NCBI RefSeq assembly: GCF_008041835.1
Contig: NZ_VRYE01000011.1
Location: 62,001-126,000, forward strand
Length of the DNA stretch: 64,000 nt
Direction: 5' to 3'
From: Ectopseudomonas mendocina
Lineage (GTDB): Bacteria; Pseudomonadota; Gammaproteobacteria; Pseudomonadales; Pseudomonadaceae
Part shown: positions 27,358-37,900 of the stretch, one piece after another
How positions within the stretch are numbered: position 1 is the first letter of the stretch
Layout: each line of letters begins with the position of its first letter
The notes under the pieces: model-generated
What the model was told of the DNA's origin: nothing
Databases searched by the model: none
What the model saw: the letters and a program-made list of their open reading frames with translations, nothing else
Position numbers and translations under genes: made by a program

Positions 27358-30258
27358 ATGCCGTCGCTCACGCCCCCAAGCAGCCTTACCCCGCATCACG
27401 CCAAATATTTCGCCTGGGAGCTCACGCGCCGTCGCGCTGCCAGCGAAGAGGATCGGCTCTCCCAATCGTTATTCGATGCCAGTGTCGATCTCAATCCACA
27501 CCAGATAGACGCAGCCCTTTTCGCCTTGCACAACCCACTCAGCAAAGGGGTGATGCTGGCGGATGAGGCAGGCCTCGGCAAAACCATCGAAGCCGCGCTC
27601 GTCCTGTGCCAGATGTGGGCAGAACGCCGCCGTCGTTTGCTCGTCATCTGCCCGGCAGCGCTGCGCAAACAGTGGGCACAGGAGCTCTCCGACAAATTCA
27701 ACCTACCGACCCAGGTGCTGGACGCACGGACCTGGAAATTGCTCCGCGAGCAAGGCATCTACGACCCATTGGATCGCGACGTCATCAGCATCATGTCGCT
27801 GAACTTTGCAGCCCGGATGGAGGAGCAGCTTGGCAACATTCCCTGGGATTTGGTCGCCATCGATGAAGCCCACAAACTGCGCAACGCCCATCGCAAAAGC
27901 AATGAAACCGGCCAGTCGCTCAAGCGTTCATTGGCTGGACGGCGCAAGCTTCTGCTGACCGCCACCCCTCTGCAGAACTCATTGACGGAGCTGTATGGTC
28001 TCAGCTCCTTGATAGACGAAGACATCTTCGGCGATGAGCGCAGCTTCCGTGCCCAGTACAGCAACATCGACGCGGATCTAGTTGCGCTACGTCGCCGCCT
28101 GCATGCCTTCATCAAGCGCACACTGCGTAAAGACGTCCTTGAGTACGTGCCCTATACGCAGCGTCACGCACTGACTACGCCGTTCACCCCCAGCGATGAT
28201 GAACAGCGCCTCTACGATCTCATTTCCGCCTACTTGCATCGCGACTTCAGCTACGGCTTTCCACAGCGGCAAAAGCATCTCGTCGCACTCATCCTGCGCA
28301 AGCTCCTGGCCTCTTCGACAGAAGCCGTTCTGGCTACCCTTGAAGCCATCAAAGCGCGTCTACAGAAGCTACTGGATCGCCAGAGCATTGATGAGCAATG
28401 GTTCGAGCATCTGATCGAAGAGAACGAACTCGAAGAAGACCTCCTGGAAGCCGCAGAAGCGGCAGCTAGCTACGAAGCCCAAGACTCTGCAAGCAAGATC
28501 GACTTCGAGCTGCTGAGCAAGGAAATCACCGAGCACGATACCTACATCGAGATTGCCCACAGCATTCGCGAAGACCAGAAATCATTCGCCTTGCTCAATG
28601 CGCTGGAGCAAGGCTTTGCACGCATGTCCGGCATGGGCGCCCCACGCAAGGCCGTCATTTTCACCGAGTCACGCCGGACTCAAGAGTACCTGGCCCGTTT
28701 TCTAGAAGCCCACGGCCACCTTGGCAAAGTCGTCACCTTCAGTGGTGGCAACCAGGGTGAGGCCGCTACCGGCATCTATCAACGCTGGCTGACTCGCTAC
28801 CAGGGTAGTGACCGTGTAACCGGCTCGCCAGCTATCGATCGCCGCACAGCGCTTATCGATCACTTCCGTGATACGGCCGAAATTCTGATTGCGACCGAGG
28901 CTGCCGCCGAAGGTGTAAACCTGCAGTTCTGCTCTTTGGTCGTGAACTATGACCTGCCGTGGAACCCGCAACGGGTAGAACAGCGCATTGGGCGTTGCCA
29001 CCGCTATGGCCAACGGTTTGACGTGGTCGTCATCAACTTCCTCAACCAGCGCAATGCCGCAGATCGACGAGTCCTGGAACTCCTCCAGGACAAGTTCCAT
29101 TTGTTCGAGGGCGTTTTTGGTGCGTCCGACCAGGTGCTCGGCAGGATCGAAGCCGGCATTGACTTCGAGAAGCGCATTGCCGAGATCTACGACTGCTGCC
29201 GCACCCCACAAGAGATCGACGCAGCGTTCACCCGCTTGCGCGCCGAACTGGACGCCGACATCCAGGCAAGAATGCTGGAAACCGAAAAGCTCCTGCTGGA
29301 AAACTTCGATGCGGACATTCACAGCCTGCTCAAGACCCACAAAGAGCGCGCCGAAAGCCAGCTAGACCGTATAACCCGCCTGTTCTGGAAGCTGACTCAG
29401 TACATCCTGGCTGAGCACGCTAAATTCGACAGCCAGAACCTGGCTTTCGATCTCCAGCTGCCACCTCTCCCACAGGTGGTCACAGGGCATTATCAGCTCA
29501 TCCGCAAAGGCGAACAGGCCAAGCAGATCCAGCCTGAAAACACCCGCATCTACCGGCTTACACACCCCCTTGGTGAATACGTTCTCGATCAAGGCCGCAG
29601 CGCTCAGGCGCCCAGCGCAACGCTGCACTTCAGTTATGCGCAATGGCTTGAAGCCCGTAACCCACGTATCAGCGTGATCGAGCAACTGCTGGGTAAACAG
29701 GGCTGGCTTCAGCTCAACCTGCTTGAGCTCGATAGTTTTCAGCGCGAAGAGCACTTGGTTTTCACCGCCATGACCGATAGCGGCGAGCTACTCGATCAAG
29801 AAACCTGCGAGAAGCTCTTCCAGCTTTGCGCAAATGTAGAGCCAACGCAGATCAGCCCGCCTGATGATCTACATGGCAATGCCCGTCGCCAGATCGATGC
29901 CGCATTGAGCCAAGCACTGGAACACAATGACAAGTTCTTCCAGCAAGAACGCGACAAGCTCGATGCCTGGGCCGAAGACCGCATTCTCGCTGCCGAGCAA
30001 GCCCTACAAGACACCAAGCTCAAGCTCAAAGGACTGAAACGTCAAGCGCGAGTTGCCCAGAGCATGGACGAGGCCCGCCGTCTGCAGGATCACATTCGCA
30101 AGGTGGAGGGAGAACAGCGGCGTCAACGCCAGGAAATCTTCTCCGTGGAGGACGAAATCGAGGCTCGCCGCGATGCGCTCATCGAAGCCCTGGAGAAACG
30201 CCTGCATCGCGCCAGCCGTACCCAAACACTCTTCACCGTGCGCTGGGCCGTGATTTGA
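27358..30258 (+). CDS. SNF2/RapA-type helicase of a restriction-like island
   Basis: A 966-residue SF2 ATPase. In order: Q-like motif LNPHQIDAA (about 45-53), Walker A DEAGLGKTIE (69-78), DEAH 169-172, motif III TATPLQN (201-207), then the second RecA domain with motif V ATEAAAEGVN and motif VI QRIGRCHRYGQ (about 541-551). The last third has no nuclease motif; about 840-945 is a long charged coiled-coil-like region. Relatives include RapA and helicases attached to phage-defence loci such as the DISARM DrmD group. GAGGGAA precedes the ATG. A 352-bp gap with palindromes and a repeat separates it from Fic-Mod-Res, so membership of one system is inferred from proximity and strand. Confidence 0.88.
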   Translation: MPSLTPPSSLTPHHAKYFAWELTRRRAASEEDRLSQSLFDASVDLNPHQIDAALFALHNPLSKGVMLADEAGLGKTIEAALVLCQMWAERRRRLLVICPAALRKQWAQELSDKFNLPTQVLDARTWKLLREQGIYDPLDRDVISIMSLNFAARMEEQLGNIPWDLVAIDEAHKLRNAHRKSNETGQSLKRSLAGRRKLLLTATPLQNSLTELYGLSSLIDEDIFGDERSFRAQYSNIDADLVALRRRLHAFIKRTLRKDVLEYVPYTQRHALTTPFTPSDDEQRLYDLISAYLHRDFSYGFPQRQKHLVALILRKLLASSTEAVLATLEAIKARLQKLLDRQSIDEQWFEHLIEENELEEDLLEAAEAAASYEAQDSASKIDFELLSKEITEHDTYIEIAHSIREDQKSFALLNALEQGFARMSGMGAPRKAVIFTESRRTQEYLARFLEAHGHLGKVVTFSGGNQGEAATGIYQRWLTRYQGSDRVTGSPAIDRRTALIDHFRDTAEILIATEAAAEGVNLQFCSLVVNYDLPWNPQRVEQRIGRCHRYGQRFDVVVINFLNQRNAADRRVLELLQDKFHLFEGVFGASDQVLGRIEAGIDFEKRIAEIYDCCRTPQEIDAAFTRLRAELDADIQARMLETEKLLLENFDADIHSLLKTHKERAESQLDRITRLFWKLTQYILAEHAKFDSQNLAFDLQLPPLPQVVTGHYQLIRKGEQAKQIQPENTRIYRLTHPLGEYVLDQGRSAQAPSATLHFSYAQWLEARNPRISVIEQLLGKQGWLQLNLLELDSFQREEHLVFTAMTDSGELLDQETCEKLFQLCANVEPTQISPPDDLHGNARRQIDAALSQALEHNDKFFQQERDKLDAWAEDRILAAEQALQDTKLKLKGLKRQARVAQSMDEARRLQDHIRKVEGEQRRQRQEIFSVEDEIEARRDALIEALEKRLHRASRTQTLFTVRWAVI

Positions 30259-30298
30259 CACGTCGCCGAAAGAGCATTTCGAGAACACGAAGAGCACA

Positions 30299-30359
30299 CA
30301 TGTCGCTACCAACGACATGAACGCAAAACGTGTCGCCGAAATCTAATAATAGCGACACG
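30299..30359. promoter_or_regulatory. Palindrome pair between helicase and Fic genes
   Basis: Two inverted repeats lie 10 bp apart: CATGTCG-N7-CGACATG (30299-30319) and CGTGTCGC-N15-GCGACACG (30329-30359). A related ACACGTCGCCGAAA also overlaps the helicase stop codon near 30258-30271. The shared TGTCG/CGACA cores suggest repeated binding sites for one regulator, or hairpins in the helicase transcript tail. No regulator gene is in the island. Confidence 0.45.
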
Positions 30360-30390
30360 TCGCGCATACATGTTTACACTGCAACCACGA

Positions 30391-30414
30391 AAGGGCGCTC
30401 ACCAGAGCGCCCTT
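30391..30414. terminator. Stem-loop downstream of the helicase gene
   Basis: A 9-bp perfect stem AAGGGCGCT/AGCGCCCTT with loop CACCAG. No T run follows on the plus strand, so intrinsic termination is uncertain. It lies just before the repeat at 30423 and could still end or stabilise the helicase transcript. Confidence 0.5.
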
Positions 30415-30422
30415 GCCACTAG

Positions 30423-30578
30423 CAGGCCGTTGAAAAACGTAAGCGAGGCAACCAGTGCAAGGCAAAAGCAGGCGAAAAAGCGGAGTTTACGAGCTGTAAA
30501 TGAGCATTTTGATCGGACTCGCGCACGAGCCTGTTTTTAACGCAGCAATGGCAACGCAGATAGTTTTTCAACGGCCTG
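30423..30578 (-). mobile_element. MITE-like repeat, family 1, copy 2
   Basis: A 156-bp element with perfect 16-bp terminal inverted repeats (CAGGCCGTTGAAAAAC/GTTTTTCAACGGCCTG). Read on the minus strand it is nearly identical to the element at 2593-2762, with a shorter, more diverged stretch in one half. Flanking bases CTAG and TTAG could be a mutated 4-bp target duplication. It separates the helicase gene from fic and may have been inserted into a once tighter operon. Confidence 0.82.
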
Positions 30579-30610
30579 TTAGATGGATACTAAGGATTAG
30601 GACTGCATCC

Positions 30611-31732
30611 ATGACTGCATCCCCCCTGCCCTGGCAGGCTGACAAGCCTTATAACCAACTTCCGCCATTGCCGCCCACGGCAGAGCTGGAAACCCGTGCA
30701 GTGCTCAAGCGCTGCATCGAGGCCCGCACAGCCCTGGCGGAATTGAAGCAGGCAGCCGAGCTGATTCCCAACCAAACGGTATTGATCAACACCATCCCGT
30801 TACTGGAAGCCAAGGACAGCTCGGAAATCGAAAGCATCGTCACTACCACGGATTTGCTCTTCCAGCATGCCCAGGATGGCGACAATCACGCCGACCCGGC
30901 CACCAAGGAAGCCCTGCGTTATCGCAAAGCCCTGCACCAGGGCTATCTGTCCTTGAGCGAGCGCCCACTCTCGACCGTTACGGCAGTGGAGATCTGCCGC
31001 ACGCTCAAGGGCGTGAATATGGATATTCGTCGGGTGCCGGGTACCCAGTTGGCCAACGACCGCACCGGCGAGATCATCTACACACCACCGGAAGGTGAAG
31101 ACCATTTGCGCGACCTGCTCGCCAACTGGGAGCGCTTCCTGCACAACGAAACCGACCTCGACCCGCTGGTACGCATGGCCGTTGGGCATTACCAGTTCGA
31201 AGCGATCCACCCGTTCGCCGATGGCAACGGCCGCACCGGGCGCGTGCTCAACACCCTGTACCTGATTCAGGAAGGTCTGCTGAGTCTGCCGATTCTCTAC
31301 CTCAGCCGTTACATCATCGCCCACCGCGCTGATTACTACCGCCTGCTGCTGGATGTCACCCGCGACCAGGCCTGGGAACCTTGGCTGCTGTACATGCTCA
31401 GCGCCGTGGAAGAAACCGCCCGCTGGACCACCGCCAAGATCGCCGCCATCCGCAGCCTCTCGGAGCACACCACCGAGTTCGTGCGCGAACGCCTGCCGAA
31501 AACCTATTCCCGTGAGCTGGTCGACGTGATTTTCGAACAGCCCTACTGCCGTATCAGCAATCTGGTCGACAAGCAGATCGCGCAGCGGCAGGCCGCCTCC
31601 CGCTACCTGAAAGAGCTGGTCGGCATCGACGTGCTGCGCGAAGTGCAGGTCGGCAAGGAAAAACTCTTCATTCATCCCAAGCTGATGCAGCTTCTGACGC
31701 GCGACAGCAACGAATTCCAGGCCTACGCCTGA
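30611..31732 (+). CDS. Fic family protein, probable autoinhibited AMP transferase
   Basis: A 373-residue Fic protein. Residues 1-80 form a Fic N-terminal domain that includes SSEIES (70-75), matching the N-terminal inhibitory helix motif [S/T]xxxE[G/N] of class II Fic proteins, with Glu74 as the inhibitory residue. The catalytic motif is complete: HPFADGNGRTGR, His200 to Arg211. The C-terminus (about 295-373) looks like a winged helix and could bind DNA. Such enzymes transfer AMP (or other groups) to protein hydroxyls. The ATG at 30611 has TAGGA 8 nt upstream; a longer frame would start inside the repeat and is rejected. The methyltransferase gene starts 19 bp downstream. Confidence 0.9.
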   Translation: MTASPLPWQADKPYNQLPPLPPTAELETRAVLKRCIEARTALAELKQAAELIPNQTVLINTIPLLEAKDSSEIESIVTTTDLLFQHAQDGDNHADPATKEALRYRKALHQGYLSLSERPLSTVTAVEICRTLKGVNMDIRRVPGTQLANDRTGEIIYTPPEGEDHLRDLLANWERFLHNETDLDPLVRMAVGHYQFEAIHPFADGNGRTGRVLNTLYLIQEGLLSLPILYLSRYIIAHRADYYRLLLDVTRDQAWEPWLLYMLSAVEETARWTTAKIAAIRSLSEHTTEFVRERLPKTYSRELVDVIFEQPYCRISNLVDKQIAQRQAASRYLKELVGIDVLREVQVGKEKLFIHPKLMQLLTRDSNEFQAYA

Positions 31733-31751
31733 CCTTTATCGAGACGTACCC

Positions 31752-34700
31752 ATGAGCAAGCAAAAAGACCAATTCATCGCCCTGCTGGGCGAACTGTTCC
31801 AGCTCAACCAACCCGAGCTCGACTTTGGTTTGTACCGCATCCTTCACGCCCGTAGCGCACAGATAAAGACCTTTATCGATACCGAACTGGGCAGCGAGAT
31901 CGATGCCCACTTTGCCGAGCAATCGCAAAGCAACGCTCACGACTCGCTCGAAGCCGCTCGGGTCAAGGTCGCTGAAACACTCGGCGAAGATGCTTTCCTG
32001 CCCACGGGCGAACTGAAACCCGAGTATCGCGGCACCAAGGTCGGCAAGGAATTCGAACTCGCCCAACAGCAAGCCCGCGACGGTGGCGGCGTGCTAGCGG
32101 ACGATGCCCAGGTATACGAGCACCTGTACCGCTTCTTCAGCCGCTACTACGACAAGGGCGACTTCATGTCCAAGCGCTACTTCGTCGCCGAGAACGACAG
32201 TCGCGCCGCCCCCTATGCCGTGCCTTATGACGGCCGTGAAGTCATGCTGCACTGGGCCAACAAAGACCAGTACTACATCAAATCGAGCGAAGCGCTGAGC
32301 AACTTCACCTTCGACCTCAGCACGGCCCAGGCCAAGGAACAAGGCCAGCAAAGCGGCTTCGACTTCCAACCCGCACAGGCCAGCCCGCTGAAGGTGCACT
32401 TCCGCCTGGCCGCTGCCGCAGAGGGTGAGCACAATAACGTCAAGGAGGGCCAGGAGCGTTTCTTTATCATCCACGCGGCAGAGCCGCTGAAACTGGAAAC
32501 CAACGATAAAGGCCTGCCGGAACTCGTTATCCAGTTCGACTACCGTCCGGATCATGAAAAAACCGGCCAGGCGGCCACCTGGCAACAAAAACGCCTGGCT
32601 GAAGCCGAACAGGTGATTGGCGATCAACTCGCCAAGCTGGCCTCAGCAACTCAGCAACTCAGCATTTTACTTTCGCCAGCACCCACTAGCAAGCAGCCTA
32701 ATCGAACTTTATTAGGGAAATACCTGAGTCAATTCACTGCACGCAATACCATGGATTACTTCATCCATAAAAACCTGGGTGGATTCCTGCGTCGTGAGCT
32801 GGATTTCTATATCAAGAACGAGATCATCCGCCTCGACGATATCGAAGCTGCCGATGCTCCGCGCGTGGATGACTACCTGAAGAAGCTGCGTGTACTGCGC
32901 AAGATTGCCCGCCGTATTATCGACTTTCTCGCCCAGCTCGAAGACTTCCAGAAGAAGCTTTGGCTCAAGAAGAAATTCGTAGTTGAGACGAATTGGCTGA
33001 TCTCATTGGATCGCATCTCTGAAGAGCTATATTCCGACATCTGTGCTGAAGCCAATGCAGCACCAGAGGATGGCCTACTAAAGCAATGGAGGGAGCTGTT
33101 TGACATCAGAGTTACCCAACTGACCCCCAGTTTTCTTAACAAAAATAGCGCACTGGTAATAGACACGGCACAGCTAAGTGACGAACTCAAATCTCGCATC
33201 ATTGCCAGCATTAGCGAGCTGGAGGAGCGTGCCAATGGCGTATTGGTCAACGCCCACAACTTCCATGCATTAGCCTTGCTGAACACGCGCTATAAAAAAT
33301 CAGTAAAAACTGTCTATATTGACCCGCCTTACAACACTGGCGCCGGAGAGTTCCTCTACAGGGATGGATACAAAGAATCCTCTTGGCTCTCCATGATGGC
33401 CAATGCAGTTGAGCAAGGTCATTCTCTTCTAAAACCTGAGGGTTCGCTATTCGCCTCAATCGATGACAACGAATCGCACCGCCTAAAACTCAATCTCGAA
33501 CAAGTATTTGGCGCTGAAAATCATATCGCTGATATTGTTTGGCAGAAAAGATATGCCCCAGATGTAAGGACTATAATCAGCGATGCACATGAATATGTAC
33601 ACTGCTTCGCAGTAGAACGGGAAAAATTCGCAGAAACAAGACGCAAGCTTCCGCTGACTGCGACCCAAACTAATCAATTTGACAACAGCGATGATGACCC
33701 TCGCGGCCCCTGGAAAGCTGCTGACTTTACAGCTCAGGGGTATCGCCCAAATCAAATGTATGAAATTACCAACCCTGCAGGTCAGGTAATGACACCACCA
33801 GCAGGACGTTGCTGGGGCGTAGTTGAGGAAAAGTACAAACAACTGCTTGCAGATAATCGCATGTATTTTGGCCGAGATGGCACGGGCAGACCTGCAGTTA
33901 AGCGTTTCTTGAATGAAATGGATGGAATGGTTCCTTGGACATGGTGGTCTTGCCAGGATGTCGGTCACTCTCAAGATGGCATGAAAGAAAGTGTGTCCTA
34001 CTTTGGACGTGAAGGCGCATTCCTGACAGCAAAACCTCTGGAGCTAATCAAGCGTGTTATCAAAATCAGCAGTGCTAATGGAGACATCATTGCAGATTAC
34101 TTTGCAGGCTCAGGCACCACTGCTGATGCTGTGATTAGGCTGAATGCTGAAGAAAGCTTCAATAGGCGCTTCCTATTGGTTGAAGCCGGCGAGCATTTCG
34201 ACTCAAAACTCAAGACTCGCATTCAGAAAATTGGCTATACATCAAAATGGCGCGAGGGTAATCCAGAAACTGCCGACGGCAACTCTCTCCTGGTGAAGTA
34301 CATCCGCCTGGAATCTTTCGAGGACACGCTAAACAATCTCCAACTCCCAGATACGCCTCGTTTGAATGTCAGCGCGACCGACTCCAGTGAGATGGCCCGC
34401 GACTATCTGCTCAAATACTGGCTGGAGTTCGAAACAACTGGCAGCCCGAGCCTGCTCAATGTTCGCGAATTTAGTGACCCGACCGCCTACAAGCTCAAGG
34501 TCAAACAGCCAGGCAGCGATGCTCAGGTGGAGAAAACCATTGACCTGGTGGAAACCTTCAACTGGCTGATTGGCCTGCATGTCGCCCACCTCGATCAGCC
34601 GCGCCGCTATGCCATCGAGCTGGTGCGCGAAACCGATCCCGAGCTGCCGCAGGATCAGGACACGCGCTGGCGCGCCACCTCCATCAAGGAGCGTGAAGAC

Positions 34701-34988
34701 GGCGAGTTCTGGTTCCGCGCCGTGGAGGGCCATGTGCTGCGTGTACCGGGTGATGAACTGTCACGCGAGCGCGTGCTGGTGATCTGGCGCAAGCTCACCG
34801 GCAACTCCGGTCGCGACCAGGCGGCGCTGGAGGCCTGGCTGGGCAAACGTGGCATCAACCCACGGGAGAGCGAGTTCGCCACCATTTACGTCAATGGCAA
34901 CCATGCGCTGCCCAGCGATGGGGAAGCGGCCATGCGCGTGCGCTTGATCGAAGAAACCTTCGCTCAGCGCATGTGGGAGGACGCCTGA
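31752..34988 (+). CDS. Type III-like (beta-class) DNA methyltransferase, oversized
   Basis: A 1078-residue putative N6-adenine methyltransferase. Motif IV DPPYNT is at 524-529 and precedes motif I DYFAGSGTT at 782-790, the beta-class order of type III Mod proteins. The 250 residues between would hold the target-recognition region. It is far larger than usual Mod subunits (about 600-700): about 500 extra N-terminal residues without a domain I recognise and about 270 C-terminal residues. Codons from about 32640 to 34350 are visibly AT-richer than the flanks. The stop is 1 bp from the Res start, so both are coupled. It resembles Mod more than PglX, whose motif is NPPY. Confidence 0.88.
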   Translation: MSKQKDQFIALLGELFQLNQPELDFGLYRILHARSAQIKTFIDTELGSEIDAHFAEQSQSNAHDSLEAARVKVAETLGEDAFLPTGELKPEYRGTKVGKEFELAQQQARDGGGVLADDAQVYEHLYRFFSRYYDKGDFMSKRYFVAENDSRAAPYAVPYDGREVMLHWANKDQYYIKSSEALSNFTFDLSTAQAKEQGQQSGFDFQPAQASPLKVHFRLAAAAEGEHNNVKEGQERFFIIHAAEPLKLETNDKGLPELVIQFDYRPDHEKTGQAATWQQKRLAEAEQVIGDQLAKLASATQQLSILLSPAPTSKQPNRTLLGKYLSQFTARNTMDYFIHKNLGGFLRRELDFYIKNEIIRLDDIEAADAPRVDDYLKKLRVLRKIARRIIDFLAQLEDFQKKLWLKKKFVVETNWLISLDRISEELYSDICAEANAAPEDGLLKQWRELFDIRVTQLTPSFLNKNSALVIDTAQLSDELKSRIIASISELEERANGVLVNAHNFHALALLNTRYKKSVKTVYIDPPYNTGAGEFLYRDGYKESSWLSMMANAVEQGHSLLKPEGSLFASIDDNESHRLKLNLEQVFGAENHIADIVWQKRYAPDVRTIISDAHEYVHCFAVEREKFAETRRKLPLTATQTNQFDNSDDDPRGPWKAADFTAQGYRPNQMYEITNPAGQVMTPPAGRCWGVVEEKYKQLLADNRMYFGRDGTGRPAVKRFLNEMDGMVPWTWWSCQDVGHSQDGMKESVSYFGREGAFLTAKPLELIKRVIKISSANGDIIADYFAGSGTTADAVIRLNAEESFNRRFLLVEAGEHFDSKLKTRIQKIGYTSKWREGNPETADGNSLLVKYIRLESFEDTLNNLQLPDTPRLNVSATDSSEMARDYLLKYWLEFETTGSPSLLNVREFSDPTAYKLKVKQPGSDAQVEKTIDLVETFNWLIGLHVAHLDQPRRYAIELVRETDPELPQDQDTRWRATSIKEREDGEFWFRAVEGHVLRVPGDELSRERVLVIWRKLTGNSGRDQAALEAWLGKRGINPRESEFATIYVNGNHALPSDGEAAMRVRLIEETFAQRMWEDA

Positions 34989-34989
34989 G

Positions 34990-37900
34990 ATGGCTCGTGC
35001 TCCACGTAAAGGCAAAGCTCAGCCGCCCTTGGTGGCCAGCCATTTCCAAGAGGCGTTGGTGCTCAATCAGTACCTGATCAGCCTGTTTGGCATCGACCCG
35101 CTGGTCACGCACAAGGACGGCACTCACAACGTTCGCCCGCTGGAGATCATCGCCAAAAGTCTGCGCGGCGCTACGGCGGGCATCGACAAGAATGGCAAGC
35201 ACCACTTTCTCACTGCCCTGCTCTCACACTTGCCGCCCCATGCCGCATTGACCCCGGCCCAGTTGGAGCACTACGACGCCAATCTGGTGGCCCATACGCG
35301 CACCATCAACGCTCGTCGCAAGCACAAAGGTGAAATTGCCTGGAAGTACTTCCAGTGGCTCACGCTGCTGTTTGTCGAAATCTACCTCGACCGCTATTTC
35401 AACGACCGCCAGGGGCTTTGTGTTGCTCTCAATGCCTTTATTGAGCGCTTCAACCAGCACCACCTCACGCAGGGGCGCGAAACCGGCATCGGCGCTTACG
35501 CCGTCGAAGACCTCAACAAGCTCTGCCTGCAGAACGCCACAGGCAGCGGTAAAACGCTGCTGATGCACATCAACCTGCTGCAGTTTGCCCACCATGCGCG
35601 GGCCACCGGCCAGGCCGATGATTACAGCCGGGTGATCGTGCTCTCGCCGAATGAGCGCTTATCCGAGCAACACGAGCGTGAGCTGCGTGAGAACGGCTTC
35701 TACCCCGAGCCGCTGCGCCAGGAAAGTGACCTGATCTCGCGCGGGCAAAATGCCCTGGATGTGCCGCTGCTGACCGAAATCACCAAGCTGGCGGACGAGC
35801 AAAAGGTCAAGCAGATGGCGGTCGACAGCTTCGGCGATGCCAACCTGCTGCTGGTGGATGAAGGCCATCGCGGCATGAGCGGCAGCGACTGGAAGAGCAA
35901 GCGCGACAAGCTGGCAGCAAAGGGCTTTACCTTCGAGTACTCCGCCACCTTCAAACAGGCCGTCAAGGCAGCCAATGACCGTGCACTGGCTGAAAGCTAC
36001 GCCAAGGCCGTGCTGTTCGATTACAGCTACCGCTACTTTTATGCAGACGGTTACGGCAAGGACTACCGCATCTTCAACCTGCCCAAGGATGAGCTGGCGC
36101 ACAAGGACACCTACCTCACCGCCGCTCTGCTGGCGTTCTATCAGCAGCTACGCATGTACACGGAGGCCGGTAAGCGTTACGCCGGCTATAACCTGGAAAA
36201 ACCACTATGGGTCTTCGTCGGCGCCAGCGTCAGCGGGCGCAAGGTCGACGAGGAAAGCGTATCGCCCTCGGACGTCGCGCAGATCCTCGATTTCCTCGCG
36301 CGCTTTCTGGCCCATCGTGAAGCCTTCACCACGCTCATCGACACCGTGCTCAACGGCAATAGCCAGCAGACCGGCCTGCTCGACGCCCAAGGCCGCGATA
36401 TCTTCATACAGTCTTTCCCCTACCTGAAAAGCTTGAAGCAAAGCGCGGCGCAGCTTTATGCCGACATCTGCCAACGCCTGTTCCACGCCCCTGGTGGTGG
36501 TCATCTGGTGGTCGAGCGGGTGAAAGGCGACAGCGGCGAACTGCTGCTCAAGGTGGGCGAGGCCGAACAACCCTTTGGCGTGATCAACGTGGGTGACGCC
36601 GCAGCGCTGGCCAAGCATGTGCAGAGCGAGCTGGAAGACAAACACTCCCTGGCCGAGGTTCGCCCGAGCGAGTTTGGCGAGCCGGTATTCGCGGACGTGC
36701 ACAAGCCGACTTCGCCCATCCATATGCTGGTCGGCTCGAAGAAATTCATCGAGGGCTGGGACTGCTGGCGCGTGTCCAGCCTTGGCTTGATGCGTATGGG
36801 CCAGAGCGAGGGCGCACAGATCATTCAGCTTTTCGGCCGTGGCGTGCGCCTGCAAGGCAAGGACATCAGCTTGATGCGTACCAGCCGCTATCAGCCGGTT
36901 AATCCGCCACAGGATATTCACTTCCTGGAAACGCTGAACGTGTTCGGCGTGCAGGCTGACTTCATGGCGACCTTCCGCGACTTTCTGGAAAGCGAAGGCC
37001 TGCCTCCGAACGACGCGCCGCATGTCGAGGAAATCAAGCTCAACGTCACCCATGACTTCGGCCAGAAGCTCAAGATCCTGCGCTCCAAGTTCCGCAAGGA
37101 CACTCAGGAACAGTACGACTTCCGCAAACATGGCCCCATCGTGGATCTCAGTATCGATGCCCTCCCCCCAGGCATGACCAAAGGCGCCATGCCGCTGGTG
37201 GTCGATCGCTTCCCACGTCTGCAGATGCTCCAGGCCACCGAGGTCACCGGCCAGACACCAGAGGCTATGGCCAACCCGCCCCGCCACTTCGACAACCTGA
37301 GGCTGTCGATGCTGGACTGGGATCGGCTTTGGTTCGATTTGGAGCGTTTCCGTCGCCAGCGACATCTGGATAACGTCATCATCAAAGCCGGGGCATTACG
37401 CTCGTTGCTGGAGATCCCGGACTGGTATCGCATCCTGGTGCCAGCGCATTGGTGGGCACCTTCGATGGCCAATCTGCGTCACTGGCAGTCCATTGCACTG
37501 GAATTGCTCTGTGGCGCTCTCGAACGCTGCTTCAATCACCAGAAGCGCAAATATCTCGACCCGCGCATGGAGCTGGTGCTGCTCACGCGTGAGCATGAAA
37601 ACCTGCCAGGCGACGACGCCAGCTATCAGTTGATCGTCGAAGCAACGGAGCAATACCTGATCGACGACATCCGCAAGCTGAAGGACGAGCTCGCTCAGGT
37701 TGGCTGGCGTGACAGCGGCTATATCCAGGGCCTGCGGCTGGATGCTCACCTCTACGAGCCACTACTTTCCAGCGAGAAAGTGAAGATCCAGCCTGTCGCG
37801 CTGAACAAATCCGAATTCCAGTTCGTTGACGACCTACGCCAATGGCTGCAAGCCAACGAGGCGAATCTTGCCGAGCGTGGCGAGCGCATCTTCTTGCTAC

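Noticed and set aside
30500..30610. N-terminal extension of Fic into the repeat
   Set aside because: The sequence belongs to the MITE-like element and the ATG at 30611 has its own ribosome-binding site and a normal Fic N-terminus.
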